Positions 26,337 through 36,061 of a stretch of DNA of 64,000 nucleotides are shown here, piece after piece. Source of the stretch: Rhodothermales bacterium (lineage in GTDB: Bacteria; Bacteroidota; Rhodothermia; Rhodothermales; Bin80); contig JAJECE010000001.1 in NCBI GenBank assembly GCA_022822185.1, positions 1 to 64,000 of the forward strand, in the 5' to 3' direction. The notes beneath the pieces were generated by a model. It was given only the letters and a program-made list of their open reading frames with translations. It had not been told where the DNA came from and did no database searches. Position numbers and translations under genes: made by a program. Numbering within the stretch: the first letter of the stretch is position 1; every line of letters begins with the position of its first letter.

Positions 26337-27434
26337 TTAGTGTACCTCCATTTCTGTTAAATGTCTCTCAATATGAAGTCCAGCGGTTTCGGCAAATCTC
26401 ACGGGAACTGCATTCCCAATCTGGCGCGCCTTTGAGTGCATTTTACCAGAAAATGAAAACTCCATAGGGAAGGTTTGAAGGCACGCCGCTTCACGGACGC
26501 TGATCGCACGATTCTGTTCAGGATGACCGAAACGGCCATTGGAGTAACTAACGCATCGTGTTGTAAGTGTTGGCGCTAGTTGATTCCAAGACATCCGGCC
26601 GTATACATCCATATATCCCCTAAATGAACGATGACAATTGAGTCGAAGATGATCGGGCCAATCTTGATTGCCCCCACCCTCAGGAGTGGACTGAATACGC
26701 TCTAGATTCAGGGCGGATAAACCCGCAGCCTGGTGATCAGGAATATGAGGATGCTGTTCGCCGGCAGCAATTTTAGGAAGGTCACCAATCCAGTCTCTTA
26801 CGGTATCAAAATCTGGATTGTCCGTTCCAGAACCATGGGTTTCTGGAGGCAGATTAAGGCGGCCATGTAGACTTGCCAAGAGCAGAAACCTTCGTCGGCT
26901 TTGTGGAATCCCATAACGCTTCAGGGGAACTGAAGCATATGTCGGGAGACTATAGCCCGCATCTTTCAGGCCTTGCAGGAATTTGCTAAGCGGCTCTGAT
27001 TCTGGACTGACGTTCTGAATCCCTGGTACATTCTCTACGAAGATAATATCAGGTCTGTACTTCTGGATGAAGCGTAAAAATTCAAGAATTAGAGGGATTC
27101 GTTCGTCTTCATCTAACTGCTGGCGGTTGGTGTTTTGGTTTGAGAATGGCTGGCATGGAGCACAACCACAAAACATGATTGGATTAGGTCTTGCCTGATC
27201 AACGAGTTCGCGGATTGCTTCTTCCCTCACTTGTCGGATGTCCTGCGCAATAAAGGTTGCTGCCGGGAAATTCTGCTGGAAGGTTTGTTTCGCGTCTTGA
27301 TCCCAATCAAGGGCAAACGTGATCTCCATTCCGGCATTTTGAAATCCCTGACTGGCACCACCACAGCCAGAAAAGAAATCAAATACTTTGACGGGTAGTC
27401 TGGAGTTAGAATCAGTATTCCGGTCAGAATTCAT
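26337..27434 (-). CDS. dcm: DNA cytosine-5 methyltransferase
   Basis: The protein has 365 residues. All main motifs of C5 methylases are present: SAM-binding FSGCGGASQGF (I), catalytic Cys94 in CAPCQPFS (IV), Glu134 in VENVPG (VI), QSRRR (VIII) and QIGNAVPVRFAE (X). It methylates cytosine in a specific sequence that cannot be read from the protein. It is the first gene of the operon with the dual-GHKL protein and the receiver protein. No restriction endonuclease gene is next to it, which suggests the partners replace or control the usual nuclease. The start is ATG 27434. Confidence 0.93.
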   Translation of the reverse strand: MNSDRNTDSNSRLPVKVFDFFSGCGGASQGFQNAGMEITFALDWDQDAKQTFQQNFPAATFIAQDIRQVREEAIRELVDQARPNPIMFCGCAPCQPFSNQNTNRQQLDEDERIPLILEFLRFIQKYRPDIIFVENVPGIQNVSPESEPLSKFLQGLKDAGYSLPTYASVPLKRYGIPQSRRRFLLLASLHGRLNLPPETHGSGTDNPDFDTVRDWIGDLPKIAAGEQHPHIPDHQAAGLSALNLERIQSTPEGGGNQDWPDHLRLNCHRSFRGYMDVYGRMSWNQLAPTLTTRCVSYSNGRFGHPEQNRAISVREAACLQTFPMEFSFSGKMHSKARQIGNAVPVRFAETAGLHIERHLTEMEVH

Positions 27435-27623
27435 GAACGATGCTGGTCGTTAGAGTGGGCACCATAAGAGATTAACAGCAACATAGTACAATCGGAGAAT
27501 ATACGGTTAGCCTGATATATATGCGCAATTTGTCCCATCCAGAGGTCCTATCCAGTGTGGGTTAGATGGGTCTGGTACTATCTGGATATCCAAGTTATAG
27601 CCCAGATTCGTCAGTTTGTGGCA

Positions 27624-27896
27624 CTATGGAATGCAGAGTTCGCCTAGTCTCGTGTTTGTTTTTTTTGACGCAATCTGGATTTTTCTGCGTGTAACCATCA
27701 CGACAACCTGATTTGATGTGTTTTCTACGTCTGCTTTGGAGGTTACTCCGCCTAAATCTCCAAGGATTTTCCGCCATATGTCCAAATTGGACATAGCCGG
27801 GGCGATTCCGTCTGAAGTTGTGTTTCTCCCGTCATGTGAGACAGCGTAGGGTTCACAAATCTGGCGTTTTTGACTTTTTTCCTTCGGTGTGTTCAT
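27624..27896 (-). CDS. Small hypothetical protein
   Basis: The open frame gives 90 residues with a start at ATG 27896. The sequence is polar and basic, with a regular helical segment (NLDIWRKILGDLGGVTSK) and no signal peptide or known motif. It lies upstream of the cytosine methylase gene in the same direction, 189 bases away. I do not recognise it. Composition looks like a real protein, but the frame is short and unsupported by a clear ribosome binding site. Confidence 0.3.
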   Translation of the reverse strand: MNTPKEKSQKRQICEPYAVSHDGRNTTSDGIAPAMSNLDIWRKILGDLGGVTSKADVENTSNQVVVMVTRRKIQIASKKTNTRLGELCIP

Positions 27897-28042
27897 TTCT
27901 TATGGGAATGCAGAGATTCTCCTTTGGTTCGAAGGCAACACATGATTGATCTGAACGCACAACTCCGTCCAGCATGTTACTGATTTAATGGGCATTGGTT
28001 GTGGGATTCAGGATATATCATTTTAGGCAAACACAGGATCAA

Positions 28043-28867
28043 CTAAAGATCCCACTCGGTATGTTTTATTGTTTTGTAAAATTCTACGCACGGTCTGTCT
28101 GGTGGGCAATGTCCCAGTTTTAGTCTCCCATCTTCCAGAAGTTGAAATAGTTCACGATAGAACACCTTTTCCCCACGCCAAGTCTCCGGCAATGATGTCA
28201 ATTCTAAATGTCTGCGGTAAATGTAGCAGATTACATCTGCAACTTGGATTAAGGTCGCATGATCTGACTTAATAGAAAAGGCTGTATTAATGATTTGATC
28301 AAATCGGTCTTTGTGATTTCTGGGCTTCCAACCCGGTCTTGAACCTGTCTTCTTTACCTCATAGAGACCATCAAACCAGTCGTTTTTTGTGTACAGTTCT
28401 TCGGAAAAAGAGGGCATGTATCTCGGATTATCGTCCATAATGAAAACAGTAAGTCCCTTATTTTTTGGCTTAACCTGCATTTTTTTCTGAACTAGTGAGG
28501 CAAGAAACATAGCTGAGACTGGCCAATGATGGAGTTGGGAAGGATGCGGAGTTTTCTTGATCAAAGAGAACGATAAGGCTAACCCTGCGGTATTCAGTCC
28601 TCTACTTTTGGCCAATGCACAAACTTTTTTCAAGAATTCCATTCGATCAGACGGTTCGATACTTTTCCATACCCCCTTTCCTTCGATGAACTTTTTTGTC
28701 TTAAACTCCTTTACCGTTGTCTGGGGAATTCCTAGGATTGGATTTAGGAGTTCTTCAAATTTTTCGGTCTTCTTTCGAAGTGAGTAAGCATCTACCATTA
28801 ATCCACACATAACGAAAACATCGCCCTGATCCTCTGCACCACTTTCATCAACGTAAACAAATTTCAT
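28043..28867 (-). CDS. DUF3800 family protein
   Basis: The protein has 274 residues from ATG 28867, where it opens with MKFVYVDESG, the hallmark first strand of DUF3800 (an RNase H-like fold with an early acidic residue). Later signatures are VFIMDDNPRY and the C-terminal IQVADVICYIYRRHLE, matching the conserved QxADxxxY helix. The function of the family is not established; members are frequent in defence islands and on mobile DNA, and nuclease activity is suspected. A GTG start at 28918 is open but would add an unrelated 17-residue N-terminus. Confidence 0.8.
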   Translation of the reverse strand: MKFVYVDESGAEDQGDVFVMCGLMVDAYSLRKKTEKFEELLNPILGIPQTTVKEFKTKKFIEGKGVWKSIEPSDRMEFLKKVCALAKSRGLNTAGLALSFSLIKKTPHPSQLHHWPVSAMFLASLVQKKMQVKPKNKGLTVFIMDDNPRYMPSFSEELYTKNDWFDGLYEVKKTGSRPGWKPRNHKDRFDQIINTAFSIKSDHATLIQVADVICYIYRRHLELTSLPETWRGEKVFYRELFQLLEDGRLKLGHCPPDRPCVEFYKTIKHTEWDL

Positions 28868-29126
28868 GGTTTGAGATTGAATATCTTCATTGCTCTGTTG
28901 AACTTGGATTGATAACACACGGTTCCAGATTAGGTGGTATGGTAAACCGAAATACTCAAGCCGATTCAGCCCGGGGATGCACCATTGTCAGGGTTTTGAC
29001 AAGGAGGTTTCCCCAGAACTTGGGAAAATCGTGAACGAATTCCCAAGTTCATCGTTTATTATGTGGAGATAGCACAAAAGCTTTTTCGAGTCAGAATATC
29101 TCAGAGTAAACAACCAATGGAAGGTC

Positions 29127-29345
29127 ATGAACAAGATTGACCAACAACACAAAAGCATTTCGAAAGCTGGAAAGCATTTTAACATGGATTTTGCAAGAAT
29201 TGCGAATGACATGGAAAATAGGTTGAAAGAGATGGGCATTGAGATTCCCCGTTCCGGCCCTCGTCTTTCAGATCCAGCACATTTGAGAGGTGAGGACGCT
29301 CAAGTTCCAATATCCCCTAAATGGCAAGATAATAGAGATAGGTGA
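29127..29345 (+). CDS. Small hypothetical protein
   Basis: The protein has 72 hydrophilic residues (MNKIDQQHKSISKAGKHF at the start), probably helical over the first 40, with no known motif. A purine-rich GGAAGG at 29119-29124 sits just before the ATG, closer than ideal. It is divergent from the DUF3800 gene. The opposite-strand frame in the same place is strongly hydrophobic and looks like a shadow of it. A small regulator or antitoxin role is possible but not supported. Confidence 0.35.
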   Translation: MNKIDQQHKSISKAGKHFNMDFARIANDMENRLKEMGIEIPRSGPRLSDPAHLRGEDAQVPISPKWQDNRDR

Positions 29346-29657
29346 CAGCGCATATCTCTTGCGTTTATGTCCATTTTTGAGGGGATCATCTGTGAGCCCT
29401 CAAGATGGTCTTGTCAGTTTTTCGAAATTATTGCGAGGAATCGCAACGATTTAATCTGCTGTGCAAACTACCCTCAATCTGTATCTATCCAGAGATCCAC
29501 ACCGAAGGGGGAGATGGCTGCACTAAATTTCGACATTGCGAAGGCAGTGGGAATAACCGGCCGAAAATCACACCTACCATAGCATGCCGGATAACGAGGG
29601 GTGTGGTTTTAAGACAATTTTCATAAATTTGTCCTTCGGTCTGGTAAAGATTTGAAA
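29346..29657. other. Gene-less stretch upstream of the SNF2 gene
   Basis: About 310 bases with short open frames only and no recognisable gene remnant, repeat or hairpin of note. The last 60 bases are AT-rich and probably hold the promoter of the helicase gene. Confidence 0.4.
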
Positions 29658-32600
29658 ATGGTCGTTCTTCATCTTGGTGCCTGTGATGGGCAGTTGTTCC
29701 TGTGGGGCGAAACGCCCCCTGGAAGTAAAACCAAACCCAAAACGGGTTCGTCACCAAGTCTCCCCTACAATACGACGGCAAAGGCACTGGTGAGTGCGGC
29801 CTCCGAGGGCGGTCTTCGTCTTCAGGTCAAAAGAGCAGTTCCCCTGCATGTGTGGCTGCCTGCGTGGGATGGCGTTCCCCTGCCGTCAAGTCCGTTGATT
29901 GCAGACACTCCAACTGAAGATACAGATCCGGTACTGGCTCTCTGGCGCATCACTGCGATTGCTTTGTCGGATGATGAGGCGTTTCATTTTCTGGCGGCCT
30001 GTTACGGTAAGGAAATGCTTGCTCCAGGTGTGATCCTTGGTTCGGATATACGCTTCTTCAAAAAAATATTACGCTTTACCAGTGCGCTGGTAACCAGAGA
30101 GCAGTTTCTGCCGGGCGTGGGGGAACAGGATGGAGAGTTTCAGGCAGTATGGGAGCCGGTTTTTCTCAGCAATGACTCTGACAAGCTTACTACACTCGCC
30201 GGGGTGATGCCCCAGGTTTGCAGGGCATTGAGTCATAAGGCGAAGAAAGCCCCTAGAGAATCATCCATCTCGGTTGTATCAAAGGTCGTGAATCGGTTCG
30301 TTGACTACTTGGTACGCTTGTCCTGGATGGAGAAACGGCCGGCGCGTACCCGCTCACGTAAGGCTAGTAAAAAGTCGTATGCAAGTGTACATGATCAGTG
30401 GATCCAAGCCCTGCGTATCTGGAATGGGAGCATGTCAGGCGGAACCGAAGAATTGGAGCATTTGGCCGGGCAAATCAGGGCCTGGCGGCGCTCAATCTCA
30501 GTTTCAGCCATTGCTCCGTTCCGTCTCAGTTTTCGTCTTGAAGAGCCCGAAGAACAAGAGTATGCAGATCTGTGGTATGTGCGCTATCTGTTGAACGCAG
30601 TGGACGATCCCAGTTTGTTTATTGAGGTGGCAGATGCCTGGGATCCAGGAAAACAAACAAAGTCAATTCTTGCCAGGCGACAGGCGAATATTCAGGAATA
30701 TCTCCTCACCTCACTTGGGCATGTCTCCAGCCTGGATCCAGTTCTTGAAGAAAGCTTGAAGCAGCCCCGTCCAGGCGGTGCGATCCTTGATACTGCAGGG
30801 GCCTATGTGTTTCTGACAGAAACCGCCTGGCTGTTACAGCAGGCGGGGTATACGGTACAACTTCCTGCATGGTGGTCTTCCACTGCCGGTGCACGAAATA
30901 AACTGTCGGTAAGTGCTTCTATTTCCTCTCCATCAATGAAGAGTGCTGGAAGTCTTTCTCTTGACAAGGTTGTTGAGTTTGACTGGAAGATTGCGCTGGG
31001 AAATGAAAAACTCACACTTCAGGAACTGGAAACCCTGGCCGAGATGAAAATGCCTCTCGTAAAAATTCGGGGGCAATGGGTACAGTTTGATGCCAAGGCC
31101 ATCCAGGAAGCGATTGATTTCTGGAAGAAGAAAAGCCGGAGTCAATCGGTTACGGCCCGTGATGTTGTGCATATGGCACTGGGGCTCGCCGAAACCCCGG
31201 AGATACTGCCCTTCGAAGGGGTGGAGGCGACGGGATGGGTTGGAGATCTGCTGGATTCTCTGGAGCACGGTGCAGAGATAGAAGAGATTCCTGTTCCGGC
31301 TCAGTTTGAGGGTACGCTGCGGCCTTATCAGTCCCGTGGCTACGCATGGCTGGCATTTTTGAAGCGATGGGGTTTTGGAGCCTGTCTGGCTGATGATATG
31401 GGTTTGGGGAAAACTCCCCAAACCCTAGTCTTCATTCAGCATAACTGGGAAACGAACGACCAGCGTCCAGTGCTTGTGGTATGCCCAACCTCTGTGATGG
31501 GCAACTGGCAAAAAGAAGCAGCACACTTTACTCCGTACCTACCGGTCATGGTGCACCATGGTGCAAGGCGTATTAAAGAATCCGAAGCGTTCCAGGAAGA
31601 AGCAGAAAAGCATGCGATTGTGATTACGAGCTTCCCGCTTCTGCATCGTGATTTTGAGGCATTGGGGCAGGTCAACTGGGCAGCGGTGATTCTGGACGAA
31701 GCGCAGAACATCAAAAATCCCAATACTAAACAGGCCAAGGCGGCCCGGGCACTTCAGAGTGATTTTCGGGTTGCGCTCACGGGTACACCGGTTGAGAATA
31801 ATGTCGGTGAGTTATGGTCAATCATGGAATTCCTGAACCCGGGCTTCCTTTACAGTCAGGCAAAATTTAAACGTAATTTTTTCGTTCCGATCCAGGTTGA
31901 TCGTGACATGAAGGCGGTTGAGCGTCTCAAAAAAATTACCGGACCATTCATCCTCCGCCGCCTCAAGACTGACAAGACCATTATTAATGATCTGCCTGAA
32001 AAGCAGGAAACGAATGTTTTCACCAATCTGACCAAGGAACAGGGTTCACTCTATCGGGCCGTTGTTAAAGAAATATCAGACTCTCTTGAAGGCGCGAAGG
32101 ATGATGGGATTAAGCGCAAAGGGCTCATTCTGGCTACACTTATGAAACTCAAACAGATCTGCAACCATCCGGCGCAGTTTCTGCATGACGGGTCCGCAAT
32201 TCCAGAACGCTCTGGCAAATTAACCCGACTCATTGAGATGCTTGAGGAAGTCTACGAAGTTGGAGACCGGGTACTCATCTTTACGCAGTTCACCGAAATG
32301 GGAACCATGCTTCAGAGGCACTTGCAGGAGACCTTCGGGCATGAGGCCCTGTTCCTGCATGGGGGGATACCCAAGAAACATCGTGATCGTATGGTGGAGC
32401 GCTTTCAGGAGGATGAAGACGGCCCACTATTTTTCATCTTATCACTGAAAGCAGCAGGTACCGGACTTAATCTCACGCGTGCCAACCATGTCTTCCATTA
32501 TGACCGGTGGTGGAACCCGGCTGTGGAAAATCAGGCGACAGACCGCGCCTTCCGCATCGGACAGAAAAAGCATGTACAGGTATACAAGTTCGTGTGTACG

Positions 32601-32750
32601 GGCACCATAGAGGAACAGATCAACGAAATGATTGAACAAAAGCAGGAGGTTGCAGACAGTATCGTCGGGACCGGCGAGCAGTGGATTACCGAACTCTCTA
32701 CCCGTGACCTTAAAAAAATACTCCGACTACAAAAAGGAGCTGTCCAGTAG
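29658..32750 (+). CDS. SNF2-family DNA-dependent ATPase/helicase
   Basis: The protein has 1030 residues. The C-terminal half is a SNF2 motor: motif I DDMGLGKTPQTL (Walker lysine near residue 584), motif II DEAQNIKNP near 680, motif III ALTGTPVENNVGELWS, then HELICc motifs including LFLHGGIPKKHRDRMVERF, LKAAGTGLNLTRANHV and the final RAFRIGQKKHVQVYKF. The N-terminal 550 residues match the long helical region usual in the bacterial SNF2 proteins that pair with SWIM-finger partners. The start is taken at ATG 29658; a TTG two codons earlier is possible. It lies 38 bases before the SWIM gene. Likely role: remodelling nucleoprotein or RNA polymerase complexes, by analogy to RapA-like enzymes. Confidence 0.9.
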   Translation: MVVLHLGACDGQLFLWGETPPGSKTKPKTGSSPSLPYNTTAKALVSAASEGGLRLQVKRAVPLHVWLPAWDGVPLPSSPLIADTPTEDTDPVLALWRITAIALSDDEAFHFLAACYGKEMLAPGVILGSDIRFFKKILRFTSALVTREQFLPGVGEQDGEFQAVWEPVFLSNDSDKLTTLAGVMPQVCRALSHKAKKAPRESSISVVSKVVNRFVDYLVRLSWMEKRPARTRSRKASKKSYASVHDQWIQALRIWNGSMSGGTEELEHLAGQIRAWRRSISVSAIAPFRLSFRLEEPEEQEYADLWYVRYLLNAVDDPSLFIEVADAWDPGKQTKSILARRQANIQEYLLTSLGHVSSLDPVLEESLKQPRPGGAILDTAGAYVFLTETAWLLQQAGYTVQLPAWWSSTAGARNKLSVSASISSPSMKSAGSLSLDKVVEFDWKIALGNEKLTLQELETLAEMKMPLVKIRGQWVQFDAKAIQEAIDFWKKKSRSQSVTARDVVHMALGLAETPEILPFEGVEATGWVGDLLDSLEHGAEIEEIPVPAQFEGTLRPYQSRGYAWLAFLKRWGFGACLADDMGLGKTPQTLVFIQHNWETNDQRPVLVVCPTSVMGNWQKEAAHFTPYLPVMVHHGARRIKESEAFQEEAEKHAIVITSFPLLHRDFEALGQVNWAAVILDEAQNIKNPNTKQAKAARALQSDFRVALTGTPVENNVGELWSIMEFLNPGFLYSQAKFKRNFFVPIQVDRDMKAVERLKKITGPFILRRLKTDKTIINDLPEKQETNVFTNLTKEQGSLYRAVVKEISDSLEGAKDDGIKRKGLILATLMKLKQICNHPAQFLHDGSAIPERSGKLTRLIEMLEEVYEVGDRVLIFTQFTEMGTMLQRHLQETFGHEALFLHGGIPKKHRDRMVERFQEDEDGPLFFILSLKAAGTGLNLTRANHVFHYDRWWNPAVENQATDRAFRIGQKKHVQVYKFVCTGTIEEQINEMIEQKQEVADSIVGTGEQWITELSTRDLKKILRLQKGAVQ

Positions 32751-32788
32751 AGATCAGAATATAGAAAATCAATCCGACGATTTGAAGG

Positions 32789-33649
32789 ATGTCCTATTAT
32801 GACCATTATTATTTCCCGCCTTCCCGGCCGCGCTCGGTCGAAGGAGGGATCAAGGCACAGTCAAAACGGGGCGAGTTTGGACAGACATGGTGGGGCCGCC
32901 GCTGGGTTCAGAAGCTTGAGAGTTTTTCCATCGGAGCCCGTTTGGGGCGTGGGAAGTCCTATGCCCGCAGAGGGCAGGTGCTGTACATTGACATTTTGAA
33001 GGGGAAGGTGGATTCTGCGGTTCAGGGTTCCCGCAGCGGATCGTATGATCTTGAGATTAAACTAAAAGTCTACAAACGTACAGAATGGAAAAAACTGGCA
33101 GAATCTTTGCGGCAGCAGCCTTTCTATGTGGCACGGCTTCTGTCGGGGGAGATCCCGGAGGACTTTGAGCGGATTATGAAAGAGCATAGGATGCCGCTTT
33201 TACCCGAACCCAGGAACGATCTCAAGATGGAGTGTGACTGTCCAGACTGGTCGAATCCATGTAAGCACATTGCGGCGGTCATTTATTTGTTGGCGGAAGA
33301 ATTTGACCGTGACCCGTTTCTGCTTTTTGAACTGCGCGGAATCACCCGCGAACAGTTCCTCTACGAAATCACCGGAGCCAAGGCAGTGAAAAAGAAAGAT
33401 TCGGATGAGGCAGAGGAAACAGCCCAGGCACCGGTTCCGCTAAGTCCGGGGGATGATTTCTGGGAGGAGGGGGCGTTGCCTGATGATTTTTACGGAGTCG
33501 TCCGTACTCCGCCTGCACCGGCGGCATTGCCGAAACGTCTGGGCAAGTTTCCCTTCTGGCGTGCAGAAGAGTCACTTTCGGATGTACTGGATCCCCTGTA
33601 CAAGAAAGCCTCACTGCGTGGACTGAGAGTTTTCCAGGGCGAAGATTGA
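32789..33649 (+). CDS. SWIM zinc-finger protein, SNF2 partner
   Basis: The protein has 286 residues. The SWIM finger is explicit: Cys149-x-Cys151-x6-Cys158-x-His160 in ECDCPDWSNPCKHIAAVIYLL, followed by the conserved FDRDPFLLFELRG. The N-terminal GEFGQTWWGRRWVQKLE is also conserved in these partners. The C-terminal third is acidic and proline-rich. SWIM domains bind DNA or proteins. The gene follows the SNF2 gene closely, and this pair occurs together in many bacterial lineages, so the two probably act as one complex. Confidence 0.88.
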   Translation: MSYYDHYYFPPSRPRSVEGGIKAQSKRGEFGQTWWGRRWVQKLESFSIGARLGRGKSYARRGQVLYIDILKGKVDSAVQGSRSGSYDLEIKLKVYKRTEWKKLAESLRQQPFYVARLLSGEIPEDFERIMKEHRMPLLPEPRNDLKMECDCPDWSNPCKHIAAVIYLLAEEFDRDPFLLFELRGITREQFLYEITGAKAVKKKDSDEAEETAQAPVPLSPGDDFWEEGALPDDFYGVVRTPPAPAALPKRLGKFPFWRAEESLSDVLDPLYKKASLRGLRVFQGED

Positions 33650-33810
33650 TTCGGAGCATTGCTGCAAGGGAAGATGTCCGTATGATATTGATGCAAATCA
33701 AAATCCGCCAAAATTGGCTAACATAACCAAGCCGTTGTCTACGCTGAGCATTGGAGACTAAACACCGACCACTTATGCGGCATACATGTTGCAATTAGAG
33801 TCAGTATCGG

Positions 33811-34095
33811 TTAAAATCTGAGCACAAAATCCCGGATATCGTAACTCTTAAGAGATGGTACATTATTGTTTTTGTTTGCCTCAATGACATGCCGAGATAA
33901 TTCTTTCCTTCCGTAAGGAGACAATTTTTCTGGCAAGCCTCCAACGGAACCGGACAATTTGTAGTCTCCACATATTCTACATGATACTAGATCATAGTCG
34001 TATCCTCGAGGCATGTGCTCCGATTCTATATCTGGGCAAAGGCAAATTCTACAGTGCATGAATTGTATGAAATTTTTGTAATTGGTAAACCGCAT
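33811..34095 (-). CDS. Short zinc-ribbon protein, possibly a truncated larger gene
   Basis: The protein has 94 residues (82 if the internal ATG before HCRICLCP is used). Two Cys pairs, CRIC with CP and SCRICGDY, form a likely zinc ribbon of the kind found at the N-terminus of longer uncharacterised proteins, in which the second pair is followed by a YxLSG-like strand. The rest is helical and the protein ends shortly after KSYDIRDFVLRF. It is divergent from the methylase gene. A missing C-terminal domain would explain the small size; no remnant of one is visible in the 160 bases after the stop. Confidence 0.55.
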   Translation of the reverse strand: MRFTNYKNFIQFMHCRICLCPDIESEHMPRGYDYDLVSCRICGDYKLSGSVGGLPEKLSPYGRKELSRHVIEANKNNNVPSLKSYDIRDFVLRF

Positions 34096-34461
34096 TGAAA
34101 TGAACTGTAAACTGTAGCAGAAGTTCCAGTGATTTGAATAAATATTTTTTACTATCTATACCAAAATACATAATATCCCAATAAATGGTAAGTTGTAGTC
34201 ATATTTTTTTGTGAATCCTGGAACATTTCATGCGATACGGGCGTTTCAAATAAAAAATTCCTCACACTCCCACGATGCAATCTTGCGAAGAGACTCCAGA
34301 TCTACTTGCCTACTTGCCTACTTGCCAAATTTCCATTTCTTATATTGAATTTTTCCCGGCAGATCAGGACAAATTCCCCGCTGTATTATGACTTTAGAGA
34401 ATCGTTTGGCCTCGACCATGATTAGCCAGGGTATCTCGTGCAGAAAAGGGATTGGATTCGA
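34096..34461. other. AT-rich intergenic stretch with an 8-bp tandem repeat
   Basis: These 366 bases lie between the divergent zinc-ribbon and methylase genes and are clearly more AT-rich than the surroundings. Three tandem copies of CTACTTGC span 34302-34325. No gene or remnant is seen. Promoters for both genes are expected here, and the tandem repeat could vary in copy number. Confidence 0.5.
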
Positions 34462-35910
34462 ATGAATCGTCGCATCATAAAAGATTTGCCCAGTCTGTTT
34501 CCCGAAAACATGAATCATCCAATGAAAATCTGCAACGGGGATTGGAGATCAGAATGGGTAGCGGGTCTTGAAGCGGTATTAAGGCGTTCCGAAAAGGCGG
34601 AGTTGACGCTATCCTACTCGTCACCATGCCAGTCCGAAGATGCCCGCAAAAAGGTAGGCGCGTATTACACACCCGCAGATGCCGCCGCGTTCTTCTGGAA
34701 CGAATTCATGGTGCTCAATGGTATTCCTGAAGAGCAGGACATTAAGGCTTTCTGGCAGGAACACCACTTCATAGAGCCTGCATCTGGTGCAGGAATCCTT
34801 GTGTATGCGTTACTCAAAAAGGTTATCGAACTTGGCTTACCACTGGATTGCCTTTCATCTGCTGAAATCACATTAATTGACATCAACCCCAAAGCACTAG
34901 ACTTTGCCCGTGACGAAATTCGGAAAATTTCAAAAAAATGGGATTTCTCTTTTTCAGACATTAGGTATGTGTGTACCGATTTCCTTAACTACACACCCTC
35001 TGGATCATCCAAGAAGCCATTATTCTTCGGGAACCCTCCATACGTAGCGAATCCCAAGGGGAGCCGATGGAAAAATAGCTTTGCAGATTTCCTGGAGCGT
35101 GCGCTGACAGAGAGTGGAGAACATGGTTCGGTTCATTTTATTCTGCCTTTGTCAGTCGCCTTTAGTCGCGACTATGTGGAATTGCGATCCATGATTAGAA
35201 ATTCCGGGAAGAGTGTTGCGATTTCCAGTTTTGATAATATCCCTGACTGCCTCTTTTCGAGTGGGAAGCCTAAGCATAAAAACACAAACAAGGCCAATAG
35301 CCAGCGGTGCTCAATCGTTACCGTATTTCCTGAAGACAATCCCAGAACACTGTCCACACGAATGCATCGGTGGAGGAAAAAGGATCGCAGCAGACTGCTG
35401 AATTCTACCCCTTGCTATCATGATATAACCGAATATAATTTTGGCGGACAATTTCTACGGCCGGAAAATGCCGCCATCCTGAACTTACTCAAGGATGCTC
35501 ATTTGCATCCTCCACTGAAAACCATTCTGGCGGCAGATGGCATACATTCTCTGTACATATCGGGTGTTGCGAGAAACTTTATGGGCTTTCGTGAGCATCA
35601 TTCATCTGGAGTTCTTCGGCTACGCTTCAAAACAGAGGTCGACTTGTACAAAGCCGTCCTCATCATGTCATCAGATCTATTCTTGGATTACTGGCGTACA
35701 GTTGGCGATGGATTCCATTTAACGCGTACCAATCTTGAGAATTTCCCCCTGCACCCACTTCTTGTGCAAGAAGTGGATGCCAACATCTCAAGAGGTAAAT
35801 CAATTTGGGAAGCGCGGACAAACTACGCCAAGAGCAAGCGCCATCCGGCAGGCATGACAATATCCTACGATTTGACGAAGGTTGCCTTGAAAATCTCCAG
35901 TAAGTTTTGA
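34462..35910 (+). CDS. N6-adenine DNA methyltransferase, Eco57I/PglX-like
   Basis: The protein has 482 residues. SAM-binding motif I is EPASGAGIL (105-113) and the catalytic motif IV is FGNPPY (NPPY 191-194), preceded by the KVGAYYTPADAAAFF entry motif common to Eco57I-, TaqI- and PglX-like enzymes. The C-terminal segment (DLFLDYWRTVGDGFHLT and LENFPLHPL) matches the end of the target-recognition region of such enzymes. It is too short to carry a nuclease domain, and no restriction partner or PglZ is next to it. The start is ATG 34462; a GTG at 34438 is open. It converges on the dprA-like gene. Confidence 0.85.
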   Translation: MNRRIIKDLPSLFPENMNHPMKICNGDWRSEWVAGLEAVLRRSEKAELTLSYSSPCQSEDARKKVGAYYTPADAAAFFWNEFMVLNGIPEEQDIKAFWQEHHFIEPASGAGILVYALLKKVIELGLPLDCLSSAEITLIDINPKALDFARDEIRKISKKWDFSFSDIRYVCTDFLNYTPSGSSKKPLFFGNPPYVANPKGSRWKNSFADFLERALTESGEHGSVHFILPLSVAFSRDYVELRSMIRNSGKSVAISSFDNIPDCLFSSGKPKHKNTNKANSQRCSIVTVFPEDNPRTLSTRMHRWRKKDRSRLLNSTPCYHDITEYNFGGQFLRPENAAILNLLKDAHLHPPLKTILAADGIHSLYISGVARNFMGFREHHSSGVLRLRFKTEVDLYKAVLIMSSDLFLDYWRTVGDGFHLTRTNLENFPLHPLLVQEVDANISRGKSIWEARTNYAKSKRHPAGMTISYDLTKVALKISSKF

Positions 35911-36061
35911 TTTCGTATGAGGCGTGAGGGAGCATTCATGCCCGTATCAACGGGTTGCGGTTTTGCAGATTCCGCAAAAGGTTGTACCTTCTCATGTATA
36001 GGATCTGCGCAGATGCGTGAATGGAAACTGATTAACTGGTGCCGGGCCCAGCTTCCGACTC

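Noticed and set aside
29658-33649. SNF2 plus SWIM genes as part of DISARM
   Set aside because: DISARM needs DrmA and DrmB, and neither is in the window. SNF2-SWIM pairs are common outside defence.
34462-35910. PglX-like methylase as part of BREX
   Set aside because: No PglZ, BrxC or Lon-like gene is near, and the protein is much shorter than PglX.
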